Assembly: GCA_002361175.1 (NCBI GenBank)
Contig: DESG01000087.1
Coordinates: 1-38,986 of the forward strand
Length of the DNA: 38,986 bases
Reading direction: 5' to 3'
Source: Lachnoclostridium sp. UBA3320
Lineage (GTDB): Bacteria; Bacillota; Clostridia; Lachnospirales; Lachnospiraceae
Every line of letters starts with the position of its first letter. Within the stretch, counting starts at the first letter, position 1. Below the pieces are notes generated by a model, which was not told where the DNA came from, made no database searches, and saw only the letters and a program-made list of their open reading frames with translations. Shown here piece after piece: positions 7,988 through 16,487 of this stretch. A program made the translations under genes and the position numbers.

Positions 7988-10567
7988 TTATTCTGTCCAC
8001 CTCATTCTTTCAACAACACTGATTTTACTCATTCTCTGGCAGCATATGACAGGAACTATAAGTACTACAGCAATGACTGGTAAAATACAAAAAAGCACTG
8101 GAGCTACTGTGAGTTTCCATGTAAAGAAGAAAGTTTCTTCTCCAAGATTCTTTACCACTGTCATGCTTAATATTACACTTAATATAAGTGCGCAAACTAT
8201 TGTATACAATGCATAATATCCGCCTTCATAGCATAACATATTTTTTAGCTGTCTTTCTGTCATTCCCACAGCTTCCATCATGGCAAATTCTCGTTTTCTC
8301 GACAATACAGAGGTCACCATTGTGTTGATAAAGTTAAGAATGCCAATTATTGCCAGAGTAAGTACAAGTAAGCCTCCTGCTAAAACATACATATTTTTAT
8401 TGGAATCAAACTGTTCTACAATACTCGCTTTTGAAGTATAGGTAAGGTCTTCATTTACATTTTCACAGTAATTTGCCATCCATTCTTCCATCTTATCTTC
8501 CTGTCCTTTTTCCACATTAAAAATAGTGCGCATTGGCTGTTGCATTCCCATGAAATTTAGATATTCCTCTTCTGGAAGTATATAATTACATTCAAACAGT
8601 CCATAATGCTGAAATCCGCACGCATGTGGCATATCTGCAACTGCAAGCACTTCATAATCTCGTGTTTCTCCACTTTCGTTGCTTACTGTCACCTTTTCGC
8701 CTGGTTCAAAATAATTTACTTCTTCTTCATCACTTATCCCATATCTTGTTGCAATCACATATTTACCAGTGGAAAATTTCTCCCAAGAAAGCTCTCCTTC
8801 TGGTTTTTGTAGTTTCTCCATAACCATTTTCCCTACACCATATACCTTACCATCAATCCAACGATTTTTGCGGTAATCATCTATAGTTTCAGTATCTCCA
8901 AATGCCTTCATCATTACGTTAAAGCTTTCTTTTACCCTTGGATTATTAAAGAATCTTTCCTCAAGTAGTGCATATGTCTCATCTGTAAATACAGGAGGAA
9001 TTTCTTTCATATAGATATTTCCAGTCTCTTTTACCTCTTTTTGCTTTCCAAGAGCATCTAAAAACTCTTTTGTTACGCCATCTGTTATAATTGCATCATA
9101 ATTAACAGATAAATTATCAAGTGTTGCGTCTGCAACTGAAAAATCACTAACTGCCATAGAAGACACAAATTTATCCATATCAAAGCCCTGAACCAGACTG
9201 TAAATACTGTTTAGCATTACCAGTGCCATAGACAAAGATGCAACAACAATAACAATTTTCTTGCGATTTCTTTTAATATTTTGAAATGCCATTGCCCTTG
9301 TATTTACCTGTTTTGTCTTTTTTACTTTCTTTTTTCCAAAAGCCCCATACGAAGTCTCTGTATATCTAATTGCTTCAACAGGTGATACTTTAGAAGCAAT
9401 CCTGCAAGGCTTAATACAGCTTATAAACACTGTAATAAAAGAAAATACTGCTGCTCCAACAAATACCCATATATTCAGTTCAACATTTGTATCTGTTGTC
9501 TTAGAAAAACTTAATTCTCCCATAACTACTGGAAGCAGAAATGTTCCTACTACTGTTCCAAAAATTAGTCCTATAGGAATTCCATAAAAAGACAGCATAT
9601 AAGCCTGACGGTGTACAATTTTTCTAAGCTGCTTTCCTGTAGTTCCTATAGTTTTTAAAAGGCCATAATACTGAATATCATTATATATATTAATATAAAA
9701 AATATTGTATATAATAAGATATCCTGATATCACAATTACAAAAAGAATAGTTGCAATCAGCACAACAGTTACCATATCTACACTATTGCCCATATATGCC
9801 CAGTTAATACCTGTATCTACATATTTGAATCCACAGCGCTTTGCAAGCTCTTCTGCTTGCTTTTCTAAATTAAAACTGCTTTTAAAATTAAAATCTGCCA
9901 TAATTCTTCCAGCATAATCAGAAGTATCAACTTCTGTTTCCATAGCAGAAGTTACTGGTGTTGGAGCTACTTTATGGGCATATTCTTCTGATACTAACGC
10001 AATCTGCGATTGCGCAATCGTATCACCTTTAAAATATCCACTTAATGTAAATACTTTCTTAATGGGTTTATTATTATTTATCTTAAGTTCTAACAAAACT
10101 TTTTCTCCAATTTTGCAGGGTATGCCTAATTTTTCCAGTACAAGGTCGCTGGTTACAATCTCATCTTCTTTTTGTGGCATATGTCCAGTTTCAGGATAAC
10201 AGAAACAAAACTTTGCATCTAAATCCTCGTAAAAGCTTACTTCTGTACGCAGCTTTAGCAGTTCTTTATTTACTGCATCTGCTACCACAATGCGGTAAGA
10301 AACTTCTTTAAGCTTTTTATCTTTTTTTACAATATCATATTCTTCTTGTGTCAGGTATTTGAACCCTGCGTGTGAACTTCCTCCTACCTGTCGCATTGTC
10401 GCTATCTGCTGTTTTTGTACAATACTTCCACCTATAGTAAATAACACAGTAAAAAGAAGCGTTGTCAGGGCAATAGCTAAAACAGTTATAATATTTCTAC
10501 TTTTTCCAGCTTTTCTTGTTCTATCAGCAATCCTATTAATAACTGCTTGATTTTTAACCTTATTCAT
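7988..10567 (-). CDS. large FtsX/MacB-type ABC transporter permease
   Basis: About 859 residues with two FtsX domains. Membrane segment 1 is near residues 27-48 (ITVLAIALTTLLFTVLFTI); a periplasm-like domain follows, then three segments around 270-390; a second outer domain and three segments end the protein (GLLVLTLAIIGILNFINTM, KREFAMMEAVGMTERQLK loop). ATG 10567 is preferred: AGGTGG lies 8 nt upstream, and the gene overlaps the ATPase stop as ATGAATAA. A GTG at 10579 is the alternative. With the ATPase before it and the two-component pair upstream it resembles peptide-sensing or antimicrobial-peptide resistance transporters. The substrate is inferred, not seen. Confidence 0.88.
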   Translation of the reverse strand: MNKVKNQAVINRIADRTRKAGKSRNIITVLAIALTTLLFTVLFTIGGSIVQKQQIATMRQVGGSSHAGFKYLTQEEYDIVKKDKKLKEVSYRIVVADAVNKELLKLRTEVSFYEDLDAKFCFCYPETGHMPQKEDEIVTSDLVLEKLGIPCKIGEKVLLELKINNNKPIKKVFTLSGYFKGDTIAQSQIALVSEEYAHKVAPTPVTSAMETEVDTSDYAGRIMADFNFKSSFNLEKQAEELAKRCGFKYVDTGINWAYMGNSVDMVTVVLIATILFVIVISGYLIIYNIFYINIYNDIQYYGLLKTIGTTGKQLRKIVHRQAYMLSFYGIPIGLIFGTVVGTFLLPVVMGELSFSKTTDTNVELNIWVFVGAAVFSFITVFISCIKPCRIASKVSPVEAIRYTETSYGAFGKKKVKKTKQVNTRAMAFQNIKRNRKKIVIVVASLSMALVMLNSIYSLVQGFDMDKFVSSMAVSDFSVADATLDNLSVNYDAIITDGVTKEFLDALGKQKEVKETGNIYMKEIPPVFTDETYALLEERFFNNPRVKESFNVMMKAFGDTETIDDYRKNRWIDGKVYGVGKMVMEKLQKPEGELSWEKFSTGKYVIATRYGISDEEEVNYFEPGEKVTVSNESGETRDYEVLAVADMPHACGFQHYGLFECNYILPEEEYLNFMGMQQPMRTIFNVEKGQEDKMEEWMANYCENVNEDLTYTSKASIVEQFDSNKNMYVLAGGLLVLTLAIIGILNFINTMVTSVLSRKREFAMMEAVGMTERQLKNMLCYEGGYYALYTIVCALILSVILSMTVVKNLGEETFFFTWKLTVAPVLFCILPVIAVVLIVPVICCQRMSKISVVERMRWTE

Positions 10568-11261
10568 CCTCTGCACCACCTTTTACACTTTCATTTTCAT
10601 TTCGGATTTTTCCATCTTCAATTCTTATAATACGGTCTGCTAACTGGGCAATCTCTTCATTGTGTGTAATCATAATAATTGTCTGCCCAAACTTTTCACC
10701 TGTCACTTTTAGAAGTCCTAAAACATCTTGACTTGTCTTAGAATCTAAGTTTCCAGTTGGTTCATCTGCCAGAAGAATTGCTGGTTTTGTTGCAAGAGCT
10801 CTAGCGATAGCCACTCTTTGCTGTTGTCCCCCTGATAACTGACTTGGCAGGTTTTGAAGTTTTTCTCTAAGTCCTAAAATATCAATTACATTGTCTACAT
10901 ATGCTTTATCTACTGTATTATCGTCAAGCTGAATCGGAAGTACGATATTCTCATAAGCATTCAATACTGGCATCAGATTATAGCTTTGGAATACAAATCC
11001 AATTTTCCTTCTGCGAAATATACAGAGAGCGTCATTTTTAAGCTTTAGTATATTTTTATCATCTACATACACTTCTCCTGAAGTTGGTTTATCTAAACCT
11101 CCAAGCATATGAAGAAGAGTTGATTTTCCACTTCCGCTTGTACCTACAATAGCCACAAACTCACCTCGTTCAATTTCAAGGTTTACACCATCTAATGCTT
11201 TAACTTGATTTTCACCACTGCCATAATACTTTTTTAAATTTACTGTTCTTAATACTTTCAT
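10560..11261 (-). CDS. ABC transporter ATP-binding protein, MacB/LolD type
   Basis: 233 residues. Walker A GTSGSGKST, Q-loop VFQSYNLMP, signature LSGGQQQRVAIARAL, Walker B ILLADEPTGNLDS, H-loop ITHNEE. The phrase TGNLDS is characteristic of the MacB/LolD/FtsE/BceA group that drives FtsX-type permeases. ATG 11261 is the start: GGAG at 11267-11270 precedes it by 5 nt, whereas an ATG 18 nt further up would swallow the ribosome site. The 3' end overlaps the permease gene by 8 nt. Confidence 0.95.
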   Translation of the reverse strand: MKVLRTVNLKKYYGSGENQVKALDGVNLEIERGEFVAIVGTSGSGKSTLLHMLGGLDKPTSGEVYVDDKNILKLKNDALCIFRRRKIGFVFQSYNLMPVLNAYENIVLPIQLDDNTVDKAYVDNVIDILGLREKLQNLPSQLSGGQQQRVAIARALATKPAILLADEPTGNLDSKTSQDVLGLLKVTGEKFGQTIIMITHNEEIAQLADRIIRIEDGKIRNENESVKGGAEDE

Positions 11262-11302
11262 AAAAACTCCTTTCTGCAATCCCTAAAATACAGCCATAAA
11301 AA

Positions 11303-11325
11303 GGGACAGTCTTTTATTACTGTCC
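11303..11325 (-). terminator. hairpin between the kinase gene and the ABC operon
   Basis: On the minus strand GGACAGT (11319-11325), 8-nt loop, ACTGTCC (11304-11310), then CTTTTTATGG. It can end the regulator-kinase transcript. If the promoter at 11328-11333 is real, it is also in the ABC leader and could act as an attenuator. Confidence 0.6.
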
Positions 11326-11327
11326 TT

Positions 11328-11333
11328 ATTGTA
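11328..11333 (-). promoter_or_regulatory. candidate -10 box of the ABC operon
   Basis: TACAAT on the minus strand. There is no good -35 at 17 bp, as is usual for promoters that need a response regulator; the inverted repeat 11354-11382 lies where an activator would bind. Confidence 0.35.
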
Positions 11334-11353
11334 TCACACTGTTCTTACTATAA

Positions 11354-11382
11354 TCTTTCACAAATCTAACAGATGTGAAAGA
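11354..11382. promoter_or_regulatory. inverted repeat, possible response-regulator operator
   Basis: Arms TCTTTCACA (11354-11362) and TGTGAAAGA (11374-11382) are perfect, and ATCT/AGAT adds a shorter inner stem. It lies between the kinase stop and the ABC -10 box, at about -30 to -55. As a terminator it would lack a T run on the minus strand, so an operator is more likely. Inferred. Confidence 0.4.
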
Positions 11383-11395
11383 ATTAAAAAATTAT

Positions 11396-12268
11396 CTATA
11401 CATAGCTTCTTTGTAGATACATCATAAACTCTGCTCCATATCCAAACTTTGATTTTACCTTAATATAACCATTCTCTCTTTTAATAATCTCTCTTGCAAG
11501 ATACAGTCCAATTCCTACACCATCTTCTTCATGTACATTTTCTGCCCTGTAAAATCTTCTAAATATCTTAGCAGTATCTGTTTCCTTAATGCCTGCGCCA
11601 TAATCTTTTACTGAAATAGCCACATAAAGTTGATACTCTGTTACTGATATAATAACTTTTTTGCCAGAAGGAGAATACTTCACCGCATTATCCACAATAT
11701 TTTCCAATGCTTCTTTTGTCCATTTCATATCATAATATGCGCTGCAAGTACCTGTATAAGTATTTAAAACTTTAATGTTTTTTTGCTGTGCCTTTGGCAT
11801 AATGTCTAAAGTAACTGCATCTAAAAGTTCTGATATATGCTGACACTTGGGTTTTACTTCCACAATATTGCTTTCAAGTCTTGACATCTTTATAAGTGAT
11901 TGAATTAGAAAATCTAATTTTTCTACTTGTTTGTTAATTTCTATAAGCATATTAAGGTTTTCTTGCCTGTAAATATCTATATCGCCTTCACTTGTATTTT
12001 GTGAAGTTTCCAGTCTTTCCTTTAAAAGCTCTGTATACAGGCGAATATTTGCCATAGGTGTCTTTGTTTGGTGAGAAATATCAGATATTAGCTCTTTTAT
12101 CTTATTTTTTTCTTTTTCTATATTTTCTCTGGATAATACAGATGCTCCCAGAAAATGTTTCCACTTGTTTTCAAGTTTTGACAGCTTGGATTCGTTATAA
12201 TCAGATTCTTGAAATGTTCCTGAAATTGCTTTATCAAGCATCTGGTCTAGTCGGTCTAAAGTTCTCAT
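11396..12268 (-). CDS. sensor histidine kinase without membrane segments
   Basis: 290 residues. Phosphoacceptor His66 in ISDISHQTKTPMANI (HisKA), N box ENIVDNAVKYSPSGK, G1 KDYGAGI, F box FRRFYRAE and G2 GVGIGLYLAREI. Before the H box are 60 helical, charged residues with no hydrophobic segment, so the protein is probably cytoplasmic and takes its signal from a partner, likely the FtsX transporter. The start ATG 12268 overlaps the regulator stop as ATGA, with GAAGGAG upstream inside the regulator gene; an earlier ATG at 12289 is less likely. Confidence 0.92.
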   Translation of the reverse strand: MRTLDRLDQMLDKAISGTFQESDYNESKLSKLENKWKHFLGASVLSRENIEKEKNKIKELISDISHQTKTPMANIRLYTELLKERLETSQNTSEGDIDIYRQENLNMLIEINKQVEKLDFLIQSLIKMSRLESNIVEVKPKCQHISELLDAVTLDIMPKAQQKNIKVLNTYTGTCSAYYDMKWTKEALENIVDNAVKYSPSGKKVIISVTEYQLYVAISVKDYGAGIKETDTAKIFRRFYRAENVHEEDGVGIGLYLAREIIKRENGYIKVKSKFGYGAEFMMYLQRSYV

Positions 12269-12948
12269 GATTTTTTCTCCTTCTTCCACATATATCCTTG
12301 TCCATATATTGTCCTGATATAAGAAATATTATCTTTTTTATCTTCAAGCTTACTTCGTAAGCGGTTCACTGTAACTGAAAGTGCATTTTCGTCTACATAT
12401 TCTCCTCCATCACTCCACAATCTATCAATTAAGACATTTCTTGTTATTATCCTTTCTTTATTTTCTACAAAAAGCTTTAAAAGACGCTGTTCATTGACAC
12501 TTAAAGAAATAAGTTTTCCGTTTTTGGTAAACATAAGAGTTCCAAAATCAAAGACAAATCCATCTTCTTCATATACATAAGCACTTTGAGTATTTATTCG
12601 CCGCATAAGTGTCTTAATTCTTGCACGCAGTACTGCAAGACTAAACGGCTTTATCATATAATCATCTGCTCCAAGCATAAGTCCCATAACTTCGTCCATC
12701 TCCATATCATTTGCTGTAAGTACAAGCACTGGAAGTTGTGAATATTGCCTAAGCCATTTAAGATAATTATAACCACTTCCATCTGGCAAATTTATATCCA
12801 GTATAATAAGCTTAGGACATTTTTTATTAAAAGAATCCTTTGCAGATTTAACTGTCATATCTTGTACAAATTCTAAATCAGGTTCTTTAAGTGCTAACAC
12901 AATTCCATCACTTAATGCTCTGTCATCTTCTACAATTTGAATTATCAC
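12265..12948 (-). CDS. OmpR/PhoB-family response regulator
   Basis: 227 residues. Receiver domain with acidic pair E7-D8-D9, phosphoacceptor Asp51 (LIILDINLPDGSGY), Thr78 and Lys100 (YMIKPFSL). The C-terminal winged helix ends in the usual RTIYGQGYMW; the recognition helix is ENALSVTVNRLRSKLE. It is co-transcribed with the downstream kinase (4-nt overlap) and most likely controls the ABC transporter genes that follow. Confidence 0.95.
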   Translation of the reverse strand: MIIQIVEDDRALSDGIVLALKEPDLEFVQDMTVKSAKDSFNKKCPKLIILDINLPDGSGYNYLKWLRQYSQLPVLVLTANDMEMDEVMGLMLGADDYMIKPFSLAVLRARIKTLMRRINTQSAYVYEEDGFVFDFGTLMFTKNGKLISLSVNEQRLLKLFVENKERIITRNVLIDRLWSDGGEYVDENALSVTVNRLRSKLEDKKDNISYIRTIYGQGYMWKKEKKS

Positions 12949-13040
12949 TGTTTACTCCTGCCTTTCGTGTAATATTAATTAATAATACTACAAAATAGAG
13001 TTCCATGCGTTATTATAAAAATAATTTTATATTAAATTTC

Positions 13041-13069
13041 TTGAAACTAGATGTATTGTGTGGTAAAAT
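13041..13069 (+). promoter_or_regulatory. SigA-type promoter of the phosphofructokinase gene
   Basis: TTGAAA (13041-13046), 17-bp spacer, TAAAAT (13064-13069), 68 bp before the GTG start. Confidence 0.65.
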
Positions 13070-13136
13070 TATGAAGATGCTAAAACTGCATATAGTAAAA
13101 TTTTAATTACAATTATCATAAGGAGGTATTTTTAAA

Positions 13137-14378
13137 GTGGAAGGAAAGCGTAATATAATCGTAGGACAGTCAGGAGGACCTACTTCGGTTATCAACTCCA
13201 GCCTAGCAGGAGTATATAAAAATGCAAAAGAGAGAGGATTCCATAAGGTATATGGAATGTTACATGGCGTGCAGGGACTATTAGATGAACAGTATGTAGA
13301 TTTGTCTGACCATATTCACTCAGATATGGATATTGAACTGTTAAAAAGGACTCCTTCAGCCTTTTTAGGTTCATGCCGTTATAAATTGCCAGAAATTCAT
13401 GAACAGCCAGAACTTTATGAGAGAATTTTTGACATTTTAGACAGACTTGAAATTGAAACATTTATCTATATCGGCGGCAATGATTCAATGGATACAATCA
13501 AGAAACTGTCAGATTATGCTATTGTCAAAGGACATTCACAAAAATTCTTGGGTGTGCCAAAGACTATTGACAATGACTTAGCACTGACAGACCACACTCC
13601 AGGATTTGGAAGTGCCGCAAAATATATTGCAGCTTCTACTAAGGAAGTAATCCGTGATATGTTAGGACTGGCATATAAAAAACAGATGATTACAATTATT
13701 GAAATTATGGGACGTAATGCAGGCTGGCTTACAGGAGCTTCTGCACTTGCAAAGACAGAAGACTGTGATGGTCCTGACCTTATATATCTACCAGAGATTC
13801 CTTTTGATTTGGACAAGTTTTTAGCAAAGACAAAAGAGATACTAGAACAGAAAGATTCAGTAGTTATTGCAGTATCTGAGGGCATTAAGCTTGCAGATGG
13901 CAGATATGTCTGTGAATTGTCAGGTGGTGCAGATTATGTAGACCCATTTGGACATAAACAGCTTCAGGGTACAGCTTCATATTTGGCAAATTATCTGGGT
14001 GCAGAAATCGGATGTAAGACAAGAGGTATTGAGTTTTCTACTATGCAAAGAAGTGCATCACACATGGCATCACGTGTCGATGTAGATGAAGCGTTCATGG
14101 TAGGCGGTGCTGCTGTAAAAGCTGCAGATGAAGGAGACAGCGGCAAGATGATAGTAATTGACCGTGTTGCAGATGACCCATATATGAGTGCTGCTGGAAT
14201 TTATGATGTACACCGTATTGCTAACAATGAAAAGATGGTTCCACGTGAGTGGGTAAATGAAGAAGGAAATTATGTAACAGAAAAGTTTATCAGTTATGTT
14301 GAGCCACTTATTCAAGGAGATTACCAGCCATTTATGGTAAAAGGTCTGCCACAGCATCTTGTGCTTAAAAAAAAGTAA
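13137..14378 (+). CDS. 6-phosphofructokinase, probably pyrophosphate-dependent
   Basis: 413 residues, longer than the 320 of PfkA. Motifs: GQSGGPTSVINSSLAG at the N-terminus (phosphate-donor loop), YIGGNDSMDT where ATP enzymes have GGDGS, the sugar-phosphate site GVPKTIDNDLALTDH, and EIMGRNAGWLTG. PKTIDND with a residue other than Gly after the Asp/Asn points to the PPi-using group, which phosphorylates fructose 6-phosphate reversibly. Start GTG 13137, with AAGGAGG 10 nt upstream. It has its own promoter and terminator, a single-gene unit. The donor is inferred; some members of this long group use ATP. Confidence 0.88.
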   Translation: MEGKRNIIVGQSGGPTSVINSSLAGVYKNAKERGFHKVYGMLHGVQGLLDEQYVDLSDHIHSDMDIELLKRTPSAFLGSCRYKLPEIHEQPELYERIFDILDRLEIETFIYIGGNDSMDTIKKLSDYAIVKGHSQKFLGVPKTIDNDLALTDHTPGFGSAAKYIAASTKEVIRDMLGLAYKKQMITIIEIMGRNAGWLTGASALAKTEDCDGPDLIYLPEIPFDLDKFLAKTKEILEQKDSVVIAVSEGIKLADGRYVCELSGGADYVDPFGHKQLQGTASYLANYLGAEIGCKTRGIEFSTMQRSASHMASRVDVDEAFMVGGAAVKAADEGDSGKMIVIDRVADDPYMSAAGIYDVHRIANNEKMVPREWVNEEGNYVTEKFISYVEPLIQGDYQPFMVKGLPQHLVLKKK

Positions 14379-14406
14379 TACATTTTCTTTAAGAATAAGA
14401 GCTTGT

Positions 14407-14446
14407 GAAAGCGGTAAGTCAATTTAAAAATGGATTTGCCGCTTTC
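14407..14446. terminator. terminator between convergent genes
   Basis: Stem GAAAGCGGTAA (14407-14417) / TTGCCGCTTTC (14436-14446), one G-U pair, 18-nt loop, ending in TTTC and a weak T run. It serves the phosphofructokinase gene and possibly the DUF305 gene on the other strand. Confidence 0.6.
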
Positions 14447-14453
14447 ATAATCT

Positions 14454-15140
14454 TTATATATCATTAAATATTTCTTCCATCTGGCTTATTTCTTCTCTTT
14501 GCATTTCTATAATATCCTCTGCCATATCTTTTATTTCATCGTGCAAAGTAGTTTTTAAAATTGCTTCTGCCATATCTACAGCCATCTGATGGTGAATAAC
14601 CATTCCTTCTATATAAGCTGATTCAACATCGCTTGCTGTTTCAGTTTCATGTGCCATATCTTGGTGAGAGGCTATCATTTTATTATAAGAATTAAGATAA
14701 GTACGTTCGCTTTCTTTGTCAGTTATTGCTAATCTTTCAATTTCTTTTAACAGCATACGCATTTCTATTGTTTCTTCGCTGTATTCTTCAATAATTTCTT
14801 TAGCAAGTTTTTTAAGTTCCTTGTTTTTACCACCATATTTAAGATAACTTTTTGTTATGTCAATAGCGGCTTCATAGTGGGGTATTATTCCTATAAGAAA
14901 ATCAAGTTCTGCACTTCCTGATTCCTGTACACTCATATTTATCATCATATCTGCCAGAATAGTGTTTTGCTCTTTAAGATATGCAGAAACTTCTGAATCA
15001 TTATCTGTATTTTTTATAATATCCGTTTCACCTCCATTTGTATTTTGACGTCCTATATAGAGGATAGAAAAAATAATAACTAATATTAATATAACAATAG
15101 CAAGGAGACCATACATATGGTAGTTTTTATACTTGTTCAT
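14454..15140 (-). CDS. membrane-anchored DUF305 protein, two tandem domains
   Basis: 228 residues. A membrane segment at about residues 11-29 (GLLAIVILILVIIFSILYI) is followed by two ferritin-like DUF305 units: FLIGIIPHYEAAIDITKSYL (around 80-125) and YIEGMVIHHQMAVDMAEAIL (around 170-225). The family motif is (M/I)I-x-H-H/Y-x-x-A-x-x-M/I. The His- and Met-rich faces of such four-helix bundles bind metals, for example copper in CopM. The second unit keeps HH, the first has HY. It lies alone, facing the phosphofructokinase terminator and divergent from the DUF1292 gene. Metal binding is inferred from the family. Confidence 0.8.
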   Translation of the reverse strand: MNKYKNYHMYGLLAIVILILVIIFSILYIGRQNTNGGETDIIKNTDNDSEVSAYLKEQNTILADMMINMSVQESGSAELDFLIGIIPHYEAAIDITKSYLKYGGKNKELKKLAKEIIEEYSEETIEMRMLLKEIERLAITDKESERTYLNSYNKMIASHQDMAHETETASDVESAYIEGMVIHHQMAVDMAEAILKTTLHDEIKDMAEDIIEMQREEISQMEEIFNDI

Positions 15141-15165
15141 TAAAAAATCCTTTCTAATTATTTTC

Positions 15166-15194
15166 TTGATATGGTGTCCAAATTAAGATATAAT
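15166..15194 (+). promoter_or_regulatory. SigA-type promoter of the DUF1292 gene
   Basis: TTGATA (15166-15171), 17-bp spacer, TATAAT (15189-15194), 41 bp before the ATG. Confidence 0.65.
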
Positions 15195-15235
15195 ATGCAC
15201 AAATAATATAGAATAAACAAGAAAGGGTAAAATAT

Positions 15236-15544
15236 ATGGCAAATAAAAACAGTGATTATGAATTTGAAGAAACTATGGTGACATTGACAGATGAAGATGG
15301 CCATGATAAAGATTTTTATATTGATGAAATATATGAGACAGACGGAAAACTTTACGCAGCCGCAATTCCTGCTGGTGTGGAAAATATTACAGAATACTAT
15401 GTATTTAGACTTAAAGATTTAGGAAATGACGACTTTGAGATGGAGGATATAACAGACGAGGACGAATACGATGCTGCCGCAGATGCTTATGAAGAAAAGT
15501 TAGATGCGAGGATGTGGAACAGGATAATTGAAAGCGAAGAGTAG
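15236..15544 (+). CDS. DUF1292 domain protein (YrzB-like)
   Basis: 102 very acidic residues beginning with the DUF1292 pattern: VTLTDEDGHDKDFYIDEIYE, then KLYAAAIPAG and EYYVFRLKD. The C-terminal tail (EDITDEDEYDAAADAYEEKL) is also typical. The function is unknown; in many Firmicutes it lies next to yrrK/yrzL and alaS, which are not near here. Own promoter; a hairpin follows. Confidence 0.85.
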   Translation: MANKNSDYEFEETMVTLTDEDGHDKDFYIDEIYETDGKLYAAAIPAGVENITEYYVFRLKDLGNDDFEMEDITDEDEYDAAADAYEEKLDARMWNRIIESEE

Positions 15545-15552
15545 TGCAAGCA

Positions 15553-15593
15553 GTGGCAGCATCTGCTAAGTTTTATCAGATACTGCCACTTTG
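15553..15593 (+). terminator. hairpin after the DUF1292 gene
   Basis: GTGGCAG (15553-15559) pairs with CTGCCAC (15583-15589), with an inner TCTG/CAGA stem, then TTTGT. The same hairpin in a more worn form lies at 17204-17243 downstream of the intact M56 gene, so this one seems to mark the edge of the duplicated segment. Confidence 0.5.
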
Positions 15594-15599
15594 TACCTA

Positions 15600-16165
15600 A
15601 TCATTAATCTGCATCATTTTTTACAATCGTCACCTTGCCATTATTTAGTACTGTCTGATGTGGTAATATACTGTTCAACAAACTGTCCACCAAGAAACCT
15701 TTTTATTTCTTTTTTGGTAATATAACTTACATTTTTGATTTTGCCATTTTTTTTGCGTGTAATTTTAATCGCAATTCCCTCTGGATTAATATTCAAGGCA
15801 TAAACTGAACTTCCAGGCTGATGGTCAAGTAAAATTCCCACCAGTTTTTTGTTGTAATAATATGCATCACCTTTTTTTGTAATACCATAAGCCTTGTATT
15901 CCTTAAGACGCTGTGTGTCCTGACTGATAGTGCCAGCATAAGCACCTGCTTGAATTGCTCCTGTCATTAGTGCTGCTGTAAACAGAACAGATAACGCAGT
16001 AGCTATTTTTAATTTTTTTTTGAAATTCATAATTACTTTTAACCTCTCTTTCATTAATTTTGCACTCTGACAAAGTGTTATAGATATAATAGAATTTTTA
16101 TAACTGCCTCCTTTTCCTAGAACTGCTGTAAATCTTCATAGTCCTTTGCAGAAAGTATTTCTTGG
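15600..16165 (-). pseudogene. shrunken, chimeric copy of the BlaI-M56 locus
   Basis: This stretch is closely similar to parts of 17253-19460 in the same orientation, but three pieces are missing: about 300 bp at the 3' end of the M56 gene, 430 bp covering its four repeats, and 900 bp from the middle of M56 back to the end of blaI. At 15641-16054 a 137-codon frame stays open (MKERLKVIMNFKKK... to TTSDSTK), but its Met is internal in the full protein and the HEXXH protease half is gone. What remains is one membrane segment plus the outer KEYKAYGITKKGDAYYY domain. In the upstream piece, the blaI Trp codon after DLQQF is TAG. A short secreted peptide could still be made, but there is no ribosome site in a normal position. 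Confidence 0.8.
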
Positions 16166-16380
16166 GCTTTTCTTTTTTTATTGGAATGCTTTTGCCATTT
16201 TCCAGTAGGAACAGCCAAAGACACTGCATCCTTAAATATGTCCATATTTTCTCTTGCAGGAATATATGTGTCAACTTTACGTTCTGTTTTAAGGTAATTT
16301 GTAATTTCACGTGATATAAAACCCATTTGTTTTGCGGTCATAATAACTTTTTCTTTATCTTCTTTACTAATTTGTATCAT
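16117..16380 (-). CDS. chimeric small protein of unknown function ending in a BlaI tail
   Basis: 87 codons. Residues 1-74 (starting MIQISKEDKEKVIMTAKQMG) match nothing I recognise; they are basic and helical, with a REITNYLKTERKVD segment. The last 13 residues, ILSAKDYEDLQQF, are the C-terminal tail of the BlaI protein encoded at 19399-19779, where the reading continues WEKE. So a rearrangement has joined an unrelated gene to the end of the decayed blaI copy. A promoter with TTGGAC-18-TATAAT stands in front. Whether it is expressed and stable is open. Confidence 0.4.
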   Translation of the reverse strand: MIQISKEDKEKVIMTAKQMGFISREITNYLKTERKVDTYIPARENMDIFKDAVSLAVPTGKWQKHSNKKRKAQEILSAKDYEDLQQF

Positions 16381-16426
16381 AATATTATTTTCTGCCTTTA
16401 TATTAAAATAATCATTTCTCCATTTG

Positions 16427-16456
16427 ATTATAGCAAATTTTTTATATTATGTCCAA
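16427..16456 (-). promoter_or_regulatory. promoter of the chimeric small gene
   Basis: Minus strand TTGGAC (16451-16456), 18-bp spacer, TATAAT (16427-16432), about 47 bp before the ATG at 16380. Confidence 0.5.
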
Positions 16457-16487
16457 AAGGCTAATTGAAGTTATAAAATTTTTACTC

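Noticed and set aside
7971..8216. Small plus-strand frame overlapping the cls stop
   Set aside because: Antisense to the well-supported permease gene; hydrophobic product results from reading its last membrane segment backwards.
11354..11382. Terminator of the kinase gene
   Set aside because: No T run on the minus strand after the stem; the better terminator is the hairpin at 11303-11325.
15641..16054. A real 137-residue secreted protein
   Set aside because: Its first Met corresponds to residue 320 of the full M56 protein and there is no ribosome site in front; kept as part of a pseudogene.
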